The position numbers were made by a program, and so were the translations under genes. A stretch of DNA of 64,000 nucleotides from Larimichthys crocea (lineage: Eukaryota; Chordata; Actinopteri; Sciaenidae), in NCBI RefSeq assembly GCF_000972845.2, contig NC_040022.1, positions 6,478,979 to 6,542,978 of the forward strand. Direction: 5' to 3'. Of the stretch, positions 24,201 through 34,900 are shown in pieces (position 1 is the first letter of the stretch; every line of letters begins with the position of its first letter). A model generated the notes under the pieces. That model searched no databases, was not told where the DNA came from, and saw only the letters and a list, made by a program, of their open reading frames with translations.

Positions 24201-27200
24201 TTGAACACTTACCCAGCACTGAGGGCTGACACGCTCCACATTATCTGTCTCTTCCTACAGGGGGCAGTATGCAGGGAAACAGACGGGGTAGATAATAAAA
24301 CAAATGACAGGGATTACATTAAAACAATGCTGAAAGTAAAAAATAAAGCAGATATTAATAGAGCAGGAAAAGATGATTAAAATGAATACACACATATACA
24401 TGCACGCATCACAGTGGTGCAGCTGATATCATGAGGTCCTAAAAGGGTTGACATCAAACCACCAGATTAATAAGTCTGTTTACATTCCTCATCCTGTTCA
24501 GAGACAGTCAAACCCATCACAGTGCATAAACACTAACTGGTCTGCATATATTCCCCAGTAACTTGAGTCTGATCTCAAGACATTTGCACCTACCAAATCC
24601 AGAGTGCTGTTGCTAAGAGATGCTGTATCTGGTTTCATTGGAATGACAAATACACCGATCTAACCGTCGCCCACTTGCAGGAAGAGTGAACCCAACGTGC
24701 AAGTTTCTCCACACTGTGACATTTTATTAATTTGTAAATATGATTCAAGCTGCTTTATGGACAGCAAAGTGCAGTTTTTGTTGATGCCAGTGGAACCTCG
24801 TGCTCTCCTGAAGACTAAATGTTACTGATGCACAGGAGGAGATTAGGTCTGTGCAGCAGAAGAAATGATTTATAGTATAGCAGAATTTTATTTTGCTTTA
24901 CAAAACAGAAATCATGGCATTACTTCTGGGTGCTATGATGTAGGCCAAATAGTCGCTGTTTCAGGTCACTGACTCAACAGGTTTTCATGATATGACATGA
25001 AAGCAGCCTGTGTTTTATATAATCGTGACAAATTTCTGTATTTGAAAGAAACTGCGGAAAGTAAAAACAACTGGGAATTTCAGACCACATAAAAATACAT
25101 TATACTGATGCTGCTGGCCTCATCAACATATCAAGACACATTTTTTGTAATAATCTCTGTATATTGGACATTTTCTTTATACTTTGCACAAAGTTTGCAC
25201 ATTCCATCTTCTTTGTTTCAAACACTTTAGAGCTCATTCCTAAAAAACAAAACACACATATACAGTATTTGGCATATTTTTTTCTATTATATATTCATGT
25301 TCTGTGACTGTTATGCACCAAAATACAGTTCAAATACAAATGCAAATACAAAAACCTCATTTGGTTGTGCACATGCAAAAACCTTGTTGTTGTCATTTCT
25401 TCAGAACACATCAAATCAAAGTTGTGTGTCATTTTAAAGGTTTTACTTATGATGTATTTGCTTCTTTAAAACATGATTAATGTTGAATATCTGTTTTTTA
25501 GGAGATCATTAACTGTAAACAATAGTTTAGGAGCTCAGCAAAAGCAGCAGCCTTTATGTGGTTTTATAGGCAAAAACAGTCAGCACATCACTCAGATAAT
25601 ACTTGAAAAGAATAACAACATTTTGGCAGCCTGACTGTCTGAATGATCTGAGAGAATTTAGTGAGTAAATCAAACAGAAACTTTAAAAGTGATGGGGGCA
25701 AATGAAGGATTTTGAAAAGAGAATTACACCCTTTCAAAAAATGTTGGAGAGCTACAGAAATAAACAAGAGTGACCTGAAAGGCAGCGATGTGTGTGGTGG
25801 CCTGTGGTGGTCAGGGTTTAGTCTGTGTTAGATAAAAACCACCAATGGAAACCTGTTGACTCTACAGCTCGACTCAATTTATCCCTCTCCGCTGACAGTC
25901 TGAAACCCACTGTGGACTCTCAAAGGATTAGAGACACATCTTACCTGACTTCTGCTGGTGTTGTTCGCCGCCTGCAGTTTAACGGTGTCATCTACCAGTG
26001 TGACCTGAACGTGTCCCCTGACTGTGGTGTCTTCATTCATCTTCCTCACACTCTCTGCCTCGGTCTGTTGCCTTTCGGACAGATCACATAGAATATAAAC
26101 CAGGATCAGAGAAAACCCTTTTTAAATTTTCTATTTTGATATATTCAGTCTTAAAAATACTTACTGAACTCTCCCAACAGTATCTGAGCTGTGCTCCACA
26201 GTGGAAACCAGCTCTTCCTGTGGTCTGGTCTCCTCCAGAGGAGTCTCCTGCTCTGACATGGCTCTTACTGGCATACAGGCAATGGTTTCCCTCCTGTTTC
26301 GAGCCCTCTGCCTCCAGGGAGCGGCAGGCAGCGAGCCTCCCTCCCCGCCTGCGGCCTGACGCCTCTCTCTCCGCGGTGGTGGTACAGGAATATTCGGCCG
26401 CTCTGTTCTCTCAATCCTCCCTTGTGTCTCTGCTTCTTCACAACCCCTGCCATTCTGTTCATGGCTGGACGGTGCATCCGTCTGACCGCTCTCCGTCCTG
26501 GTCCACTCTGAGCTCACAGTGCTGCTCTTCTTCAGGATTCCTCTCAAGCCGGGCTCAGAGTCGTGGCGCCGCAGGCCCTGCTCGGTAGGGACGCTAGGCT
26601 CCCCTGGCAAGGGACCGACATCAGGTCTTGGCTGGGAAAGACGTACCTCACTGGGTTTTAGGTTGACAGACGAGGCCTGCTGTCTGTCGGACAGATGAGC
26701 GGACAAAGAGAAGGCAGGAAGCTGTACTGGGCCTTTCTGGAGCTGAACAGAGGTAAGAGGCAAAGGTTAGACACAGCTTTTTAGTGTTGAAACATGTAAT
26801 ATAAGTATAGTTTATAGTCTTTATTGTGTTGTCTTCTTACCAGGCTGACCTCCTCCACAGTGATGGGCTGTGTGCGGTACCGAGCTCCCTTCTGCCTCCG
26901 TCGCTCTGGGGGCCCGTCAGCAGGGCCGGCCCCCTGACTACCCGGCAGGGACAGTTTGTTGAAGAGGGCCAGCTTTTCACTCATGCTCAGCTTGCAGCTC
27001 TCATCACCATCTTCCACTGGTTCAGCCTGTACAGACTGGGACTCTACTGGTGGTGCTGGTTTGGGAGCGCTGCAGAGAAACATGAGTACATGTGGTTGGT
27101 GATATTCTATATTTTTAATAAAATAAAGTCCAAAACCAATAATTAATTGATCTTATGCTGTCCATGTAGCCAAACTCTGATATTCCTCTGTACCACAGAG

Positions 27201-30200
27201 ATCCATTACTGTCCAAAAACACACCAGTGAGCCACACTGTAGTTTCTGAATATAACTTAATATGAGTCAATTCCACATTCACTGCCCTGATATGGAAATA
27301 CTCATTAAAGTGCCAAATGTGTATTAACCCACTGCTGAAAATAGTCCCCACACCAGTTTAGGTAACGTTTGCTAATAAGTGTCCAGCTACTTTAGGAAAT
27401 TAATTAATTAATTAATTAAAAGCAATCATAATACATTATAAGATGCCTTTTTACCTTGCAAGGTAAAACTATGCAGTATTTTTTTTTTAAGTCAAATTTA
27501 GATACAAGTCAAAAATATATATATAATTTTGCTTCGCAGATAAAAAAAAATTCTGCTTCCTTATCCTGTTAATCGTCTTGTGACCCCTAAAATTGATTTT
27601 AAAACCCCTTAAAGTGAACCAAACAAGAACGCTGCTGTAAATAGTCACCAAATGTGTATTAACCCACAGCTGAAAATAGTCCCCAGTAAATTCTATTTTT
27701 ACTTCAGACTGAATTGAAATGAAAAATGAAACTACACAGTATATTTGTGATCTGTTTTTAAAGATTGATGTCATTGTTAGTTTTGGCTTTGTCCTATGAT
27801 TTCTATGGGAGCAATGCCAGTTTAAACACATGAAGGTCATCCCCCCAAAGATTAAAAAACAACACATCTGTCAGATGTCTAAATTTGCACCATCCTAATA
27901 TTAGTTTGCACAAAGCCCATGAAATTGTGCATGAAATATGCTTCTATATATGTATGTAAACCTAGTATCTTTCCACTGGGCTTGCCCACCTGATTGCCAC
28001 AATTTCCTCACAGGTGATTGGCTGAGTCAGAAAGCGATGGTCGTTGCCACGGCGTACCCTGCGCTCATGGCAGACACTGCCAGAGCGAGGCTTCAGTAAA
28101 GCCGAGGCCTCGGGGGCGGCAGACTTCTCGAGCTCCTACAGAGGAGGCAGGGAATACGTTAATATCAACACATCACCACAACAGGTGGACCCCAACGTTC
28201 AGGTCAAATAGCAGCCCTCAATTAACATCCTCCACCTGCTAAATAAGTAATAGGGGTGACCACAAAAATGGCAGTGAAAACTCCCTCTCCTGATGTCTCC
28301 TGTTCTATTTGTATGGACAGATGGAGGGAGGGGAAGCGGCTCGGATAGCTGGTGAATAAAGCAGCGAGCTGTAAGGTGGAGCGTCTTGGCTCCATGGATA
28401 GGATGCCAGCCCAACAGGTCACAGTGTAACCAGAGCTGTGCCGGCTTCAGTTACCTCCCCGCCTGCCTACATGGAGAAGCAGGCTAATTATAACGCCTCA
28501 GCCATGGTTGTTAATGGCAATACAGTATTTTGCACCATTTTCACCTGGTGCTTCATGACTTCATAGAAATGTGCAGGAGATTGAGAAGAAATGTCAGAAA
28601 ATCAGCTTCAGTGTAGAGACAGGAAAAAACACGAGGGCAGTTTTAGATGTGTATTTAAACACTCTCTTTAAATTTAGTCTTTCTTTTAATAAATACACAC
28701 TGCAGCATTAAACTAAACTGTGGATCCAGAGCACCTGTTTGACCAGTCATATCCCTCAACATGATCAGGTTGTGTTCTGCGTGCTCAGCACTGACTCATC
28801 ACACGTCTCAGACTGTAAGGTGAGCAGCTGAGGTGACTGTCGATGATGGATTTCTCTTTAGCTGTTCAATACATTTCTATTAGCAGCCCCTAACACGAGC
28901 TTTTAATTGTCATGTTTAATGATTCGATACATTCAGTGGTGGAAGGTAACTAAACAAACTTTATACTTCCACTCCACATCACAGTTTTTTACTCCACTAC
29001 GTTTGTTTGACAGCTTTAGTTACTGGTTACTTTAACGATCACAATTTATTTTTATTCTTCTACTTCTTAATATAAATAAACTATTTCTATGCAGAAAAAG
29101 TCAGGAAACAGATGATTTTCTGACTTTTTACAGCAGTATATACAGTACATACACTACAGTATATAAGAAAAAACCTTAAAGCAACTTTAAATTTTCTACC
29201 TTAAAATAACAGATTTTAAATCCTTTTGTTGCTACACTGATTTGTAATCAGGTGAATGGTATCTCCGTCACCATATGTCTGTTTCTGCACTAACTTTGTG
29301 CACTGGGTACGATCACTCACGAGAGGCACGCGGCATTTTACAGCACTAAGTCACACACATCAACCATTTCACTGATTTTGATGGAAGTGGATCATATTTT
29401 ATGGAGAAAGTGGTTTCTGATGTCCTCCAGCTGCTGTGCATCAACTCATTCAGAGGGTTCAATCATAGTTTCCTGTAAACTGCTGCAGAACTGTAGCTGC
29501 TGTTAGATAATGTCAGCTCAGTTTGTTAGCCAGGGCTGCCCAGACTGTGAGCACAGAGTACTGGGGGAATGTGAGTGTTTGTGCCACAGGTGTTTTTGGA
29601 CAACCTGGAATGAGTGTTGAGAACTGGAGCTGGGCAATGTAACCGAGCTCACCAGCTTCTTTGGACATAATGACAGGGGCGAAAAGGACGAGGAGGGCGT
29701 TGATGGAGGTAGCTAAGATGAAAAAAGTAGAGAGTGACTGAGAAAAAGGCCACTGGACAAGAGTAAATCTGGGACTGACTTTTAGTTGTTGGCGAGAGCT
29801 TGGTGAAATAAAAGGTTAAAAGACAGACGAGGAGCTGGGCTGACTGCTGTTGGACTAGTAAGTAATATTAGCCAGTTGTGTTGTTGACCTGGTTTTGATG
29901 TTTGCTTGATAGAAAAGTTGCCGACACTCTTTACAATCTTTACAAATACATGTACAGCTATCCATATTTACCACAGTGCTATTACACACACTGAAACTGG
30001 AAATGTAAATCATAAAAATACCAATTAATGTTGCTTTAATGCAGCAGATAGAGAAACACAATGAGTCCTTCTGCTGATACATACTTTTACTTAAGTACCA
30101 CTGGATACATTTTATCTTGGCAGTGATTCTGGTTAGACGAGTTCGTGAAGGATGTGACATCCTGATAACAGTTTAATTGTCATGAGTAAACATGAATGTC

Positions 30201-31561
30201 TCCATCACATTAGATGGAGAAGCAGGGAATTGCCACGATCTCCACACAGAATTATTTTTAGCAGCAGAAAATGAGGAGGTCATGAATATAGCAATAAGGA
30301 TCCTGTTTCAGCACAGAGACAAACATAGACTCACTTTAAACAAAGACATCTTGGCTGCCACACTCATCTTGGCTCTGTCGTCTGTTTTCACATCAGCTGT
30401 GGAGAAAAAAAAAAGACATCATCAGGTCATCAGGTCATTACATTCACATATAAACATGATAATTGAGACTGAGACTTAGTAACCAAGTACATTTACTCTG
30501 CACTTGAGTACACGTTTTGTTACTTTATACTTTTTACTGCACCACATTCATCTGCCACATAGTAACTGTATTACATTTTAATATTGTACATTATTAGGCA
30601 CATGATGATCATATAAAATACAATAACATATTGTTAAATTCAGTGTTTGGGTCCCTGTCTATGAACTGTTAAAAGTTTCCCCTCTAAACTTCTCAGATGG
30701 TTTAATTTAAGTAACTGATTGAGTCCAATAGAGGGAAAATTATCTAATACTTAAGAAAAAAAGTAAAGATTAGACAAAAGTCCAAATAATTTGGTAGCAA
30801 AAGTTAAAATCTTCTTAAAATATGATCCCTCAGATTTATCTTGTGACCCTTTGAAGGGGGCTGAGCCCTAGGTTGGGAACTACTGGACTGAAACCTGTCT
30901 GTGTATAAAGAAATGAAAACTTCCTCAACAGTAAAAAAAACAAAAAACAATAATGCTTTCACTTTTGATACTTTAAGTACACTTTGATGATAGTGTACTT
31001 TTACATCAGTAGGATTTTGAAGACAGTAGTAGTATTTTTATACTGTGTCCTGAGTACTTCTTCCTCCACAGACAGGTGTGAAGAATATGTTTTGTTTTTG
31101 TCAATCAAACTTAATTTTCTCCTGATAGTCCATTATAATAAAATAACACACCATCTCTGAACAACACTAAGATGCAATGGCAGCAGGACTGCATTCAACC
31201 AGCTATCAGTTCGAGGATAAAAGTCATTTAGATAACAGCTCTCAGTTACAGTGTCAATATTACGTACATGCGGGGATTACCTAGAACATACTTAATAAGT
31301 ACATACGTATTTAATTACATTGTAAGAGTAATAATAAGTACAAACAAAAGACTACATCCTTTAATGACAGATGCTGTTTATTTTATAGTCCAGTATTTAA
31401 TAGTCATATTAACATGAGATATTAAAATATCAACTATTCTATAGTGATAGCTATAAAAACACACACTTCTTCCCATCATTTTCTTCTTTTCTTCTTTCTA
31501 TTTTAAAAATAAATCATGAAATAATTTCATTTTGTTATCAACATTACATTGTTCCATCCTT

Positions 31562-31612
<51 letters not shown>

Positions 31613-34600
31613 GCTACCTCTAATACTTCTTCCCTCATACGAACATACAGGTACCAAAGCTATCACAGCGATACGATGCACAAACAATAATCAAAATCAT
31701 TTATGATAACAATATCTAAAATTTAGAAAGGTTGCAAGTTCATTTTAGTGTGTGTTGTTTCTTTTTTTGGCAAATAGATTACACTTAAATATGAGTGTCT
31801 ATACTGATAACTGTACGAAAGTGTACAACAGTTACACTGAGCATAAAGAAACAGAAATGATTTATTTATTATTTATTTTATGAGGTGATACTATCCTGTG
31901 TGTATTATTAAGATGATATCAATATTTCATTTTTTTAATTAAATAATATACAGCACCCAGTCAGTATTCGATTAATATCCTGTGTACACTAGATAATTAA
32001 ACAGTACTTTAAATGTAAAATGAGCTTCAATAGGAAATTCATTCAGATTTCTGTGCCACATTTTAGAAAACACTTTGGAAATCTGATCTTAAGCCTTAAA
32101 TTATTTTGTATTTGCAGAGTTCATAAGCAGAAGCAGAAAAAAAATGCTGAAGCACGTCCAGACGGCAATAAAAACTAGATTTACGGCGGCCTCTTGTTTC
32201 TGTAGTTGTGGTGAAAATTCTCGGTGAGTAAATCTTTGCAAAGACTCGCTTGTAATCTTTTTATGGTTGGGGTTCGGGGTGGGACTCTCCCAGTGGAGCT
32301 GCACTCACATGGTTTTTGTGAGGTGTAAATCTGTCATCGCTGAGGAGATGAACTATTGTGAGCCTAAAAATATAACCTGATTTATTTCACGAGTTATGAA
32401 ATGAGTTTTTTTAAAGGAGGGGACTGTGTTGTTGGACGCACACTCCAAATATTTGTTTTGTGAGCGACGGAATGTTATTTATTTTTCTGATGTTTACGTT
32501 CCTTCTGTCGCCCTTTAACATCTCATGTGAGATATTCTATCCCCTTTCTCGCATTACATCACTGTGTAGTCAGTGTTAAGTTGTTTGTCACGGCTTTACC
32601 TTTACAGTTCTCCTCTTCTTCTGCGTCCAACAGCCTGGAAGAGTGAAAAGAGGTGAAACATGAGGTCACCAGATGAAATATGAACAGGCAGCTGATGTGG
32701 ACTTATATCTCCGGGCTCCTGCAGCACTCTCTTTCAGATCCTGCTTCGAGCTTACAATGCACGTCTTTGTGCTTCAGTATGCAGCTCGAGCAATCAAGCT
32801 ACTGTGTCATATTTGCATGCTCAGTAAAGAAGCACTGTGGAGGTCATGACGGAGGCCAAACACATGCAAACTACACCCCTCTGTGGGTATTTATGTAAAG
32901 GCTGTACCTGCCACACCTGCATTTTTATTAGTGATGAGAAAACGCTCTAACAAAGCACATTCAGAATGACTAAATGTAAGTAGGTCTTGTCAAATGTCTC
33001 ACACTACTTCAAAACTACGTCAGAAAAACACTGCAAACAGCATCTTGTGCCTCCACTGCATCAAGACTACAGCACACAGCCCCTACCCGCTGCTCTCCTC
33101 CATCTCATTGGCTGTGATTGGCTGTGTCCTGAAGCGTTCGCTGGTCTTACGACCGCCACCTGACCCACCGGGGAGGTAACGCCGCGTGCGTCGCCGGCCC
33201 CCCTCTGAGCCCGGTTTCACAGCCAGATCCAGAGAGGACGTGGCAGGACAACTGGTATCCAAACAAACAAAGAGTAGGAGGAGGAAAGGGAAGAAGTTGA
33301 TGAGGCGAAGACAAATATTGTCACAGAGGTACACAGGCTGATGGTGTCAGTCTGGATCACACACATGCAGGTGATCATACACTTTCTCGGGCTGAGCTCC
33401 GTTCCCCGTCTGCTGCAGAAGGGCACTTCTCAACTGGCCCACCGACACCCGAGTGTGGAGCTGCGGGGCATCGAGTCCAATAGGGACGTGGTACCCCTCC
33501 CCACTCAGCATGCTGGCAGAGTCCTGGGAACCCTGCCTGGAGGGGGGCGGGAGTGAGGGGAAGGGAGGTGAGGATGCAGGATTGGGGAACGTGGGGAGAG
33601 GAACGCTCTCAGAAACAAGAGTACAAATGCTGAACCTTTCGATCGAGAGCTGCCAAAACAATGCGCAGCTCGGATCGTGAAAAAAAGAAAGAAGAGGTGC
33701 CAACAACTTTTTTTTTTTTTTTTTTTCTGAGAAAAAAGATGCTGCCAGCTCTCTGTTTTAGCTCCAGGAGGAAGCTCTCTGACCACATGATGGGAAAAGT
33801 GTTACGCTGGGAGAGTACCAACCAAATGCATAAGAAGAATCAGACTGGCTTTAAAACTCCCTGCTGGGACCCACTGATTTAGACCTCTCAGTTTTAATTA
33901 GCAACAAAGGCCACAGAGCAACTGGTGAAGTTAAGAAAAGTCTGAAAGGTCACTGGAGAGAAGCAAAGAATAACCTGCTTGGATCAATGAATGGGGGTGA
34001 TTTACACCGTTCTCTGCTTTCAAATGCAGAAATTATGTATATATTGTATATTAAATATCCCATATTTGATTATAAACTGATTTCCTTTCCAGCTTCTCAC
34101 ATATAAGTTCTAAAATTATGACCTAAATTGGAGTTAAATTGAAAGAAAGATGTTCAGTAGCAGTGACTACAACAAAAAGAGGTGGATCAGACATGCAACT
34201 CACTCGTACTCAAAACACAACTACACAAAATCCTTTTTCCTCTCTGGTTTCAATCCCCACAGTGAAGACATCAATAAGATGCTACACTATTTTAGGACAC
34301 CTATAGTTTGTATTGATGTCAAGGTGAAAAAAGGTTGAAGCAGGTGACAGGTGTCACTGGGGTGAGGAAGCGGGCATGTTGCTTTTATTGGTGTTTGGAC
34401 AAATTAAGCTCAAAACACCTGCTCTGCTCAACATCCAGGCTCCAGACAATGTGCAGTGTCTACACCACATAAAAAAAAACCCCTCTTCAGTTAGTGTTGA
34501 GGGCTCACTGTAAAAAAAAAAAAAAAGATTTTATGCTCCCATGCAGACACATTTTTGAGTTTCCAGCTCTGATTTTTGCATTACTTTACGCACAAGCCAA

Positions 34601-34900
34601 CCTTACTCCATTCATGACTCACCTCCTCAAGTAGCTGAAATCCGCAGACTCTGCATCTAATCCATTTGTAACCCCTCGCGTCCTCCCGTTAACTCTTTCG
34701 TCAAGGCCATCTGAATTCAGTGTCCCTCCGTGGGCTTGGGTCGCCAGGTCGTGCATCTCTTTCCCGTCCCTCCTCACCCACTTGGTCGGCAGCTCTTCCA
34801 TGTTGCCATAGCGCTCAGCCAGTTCCCGCCTCCTCTCAGCTTTATAGCGTGCGATCCGCTCGGATCTCGGCTCCAGGACTGGGTTCTCCATGGCGTCCAT
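13669..34900 (-). CDS. svil: Supervillin-family actin/membrane linker
   Basis: 32 coding exons on the minus strand whose phases all close: 4965 nt, about 1654 aa. 5'-3': 34623-34900, 33381-33536, 33087-33251, 32600-32634, 30335-30396, 27990-28135, 26841-27069, 26165-26742, 25945-26071, 24213-24254, 24045-24107, 22915-22983, 22738-22834, 22531-22656, 22252-22450, 21050-21216, 20848-20961, 20619-20755, 20012-20159, 19489-19622, 19180-19355, 18002-18146, 17595-17913, 17332-17483, 16652-16751, 16356-16563, 16137-16270, 15894-16049, 15549-15692, 15345-15457, 13931-14086, 13669-13758. Layout: disordered basic N-terminus, gelsolin-like repeats (about 880-1575), villin-type headpiece (about 1600-1654). 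Known supervillins are peripheral membrane proteins binding F-actin and myosin II at adhesions. Human SVIL is longer (1788 aa or more), so this looks like a separate fish paralogue, perhaps svilc; paralogue assignment is inference. Confidence 0.93.
15345..21216 (-). CDS. svil: Supervillin gelsolin-like repeats
   Basis: The region begins with [18 protein letters not shown], a strongly conserved supervillin segment that precedes the gelsolin-like repeats. It continues with family blocks such as [83 protein letters not shown] and [18 protein letters not shown] sequence (here [14 protein letters not shown]). Exon 16356-16563 has a tandem acceptor (CAGCAG), so a one-residue (Ala) splice variant is expected. 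Whether individual repeats keep Ca2+ or actin contacts cannot be judged by eye. Confidence 0.93.
18268..18475 (+). repeat. Teleost repeat fragment in supervillin intron
   Basis: It begins TAAAGGTCCAGTGCGTAAGA and ends near TACACAATGTTGCTTTAATG. Similar pieces appear at about 29928-30050 and 4364-4400. From memory this is a widespread fish MITE whose ends read 'ccagtgtgtaag'. Confidence 0.6.
18476..18785 (+). mobile_element. Tc1-like transposon remnant (3' part)
   Basis: The plus strand carries the recognisable tail of a Tc1-like transposase gene: a stretch resembling 'HxVWDELER', then 'AEW(K)QIPA' and 'RRMEAVIAA', followed by the terminal motif GTCCACTTACTTTTG close to the usual terminal repeat of this family. 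Frameshifts and stops make it inactive. It lies in the supervillin intron between exons 19180-19355 and 18002-18146. Confidence 0.8.
19364..19384. repeat. (CA)n microsatellite
   Basis: CA dinucleotide run that starts only about 8 bases upstream of the supervillin exon 19180-19355, in the intron's acceptor region. Confidence 0.9.
21227..21270. repeat. (CA)n microsatellite near splice acceptor
   Basis: About 22 CA units (GT on the coding strand) lying only about 10 bases upstream of the acceptor of supervillin exon 21050-21216. Length variation here could affect splicing. Confidence 0.92.
21622..21710 (+). repeat. Teleost repeat fragment ('gcttatcctgttcagg' type)
   Basis: ATTTTCCATAATCGCTTATT followed by CAGGGCTGCGGGGGACTG resembles from memory a very common fish interspersed repeat. 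Only a short degenerate piece is present. Confidence 0.55.
22252..28135 (-). CDS. svil: Supervillin middle (disordered) region
   Basis: Ten exons encode a low-complexity, Glu/Gln/Pro/Ser-rich region. It includes two more copies of the family motif ([10 protein letters not shown] and [10 protein letters not shown]), the block [14 protein letters not shown] and a [10 protein letters not shown] stretch of phosphosite type. Exon 25945-26071 is placed with acceptor GAAAG/GCAACAG because the alternative acceptor 7 nt further in would create an early stop. Small exons 24213-24254 (42 nt), 24045-24107 (63 nt) and 22915-22983 (69 nt) are multiples of three and could be skipped without shifting the frame. 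Confidence 0.82.
23120..23448 (+). repeat. Teleost interspersed repeat in supervillin intron
   Basis: The phrases TTCAGAAGCCTGTGGGCGAT, CACCATCCATGTTTTATACAG and TTTGATTGACAGGTGTG match the end of a widespread teleost repeat known to me. The open frame at 23226-23447 lies wholly inside it and is not a gene. Confidence 0.6.
28930..31072. repeat. Repeat-rich supervillin intron (two copies of a teleost repeat)
   Basis: At about 28935-29230 and 30475-31072 there are copies of a repeat marked by AGTGGTGGAAGGTAACTAA, TACTCCACTACGTTTGTTTGA, CTTTTGATACTTTAAGTACA and 'agtacttcttcctcca'. They flank, but do not include, the small supervillin coding exon at 30335-30396. A further repeat piece lies at 29928-30050. 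Confidence 0.6.
30335..34900 (-). CDS. svil: Supervillin N-terminal exons 1-5
   Basis: Coding exon 1 starts [20 protein letters not shown] and continues into a basic helical stretch ([12 protein letters not shown]) that is the family signature near the supervillin N-terminus. Exon 3 carries the first [11 protein letters not shown] motif. The 35-nt exon 32600-32634 ends on a phase that only closes when the 62-nt exon 30335-30396 is included. That exon encodes [13 protein letters not shown], matching the family's SVAAK block, and its finding confirmed the model. The start is the first in-frame ATG before the signature; no upstream exon with the longer human N-terminus was seen. Confidence 0.88.
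31563..31611. repeat. (AAT)n microsatellite
   Basis: About sixteen uninterrupted trinucleotide units inside a supervillin intron. Confidence 0.95.

Noticed and set aside
26061..26071. Acceptor GGCAACAG for supervillin exon 25945-26064
   Set aside because: Joining there shifts the frame into a TGA; the acceptor 7 bases upstream restores the frame.
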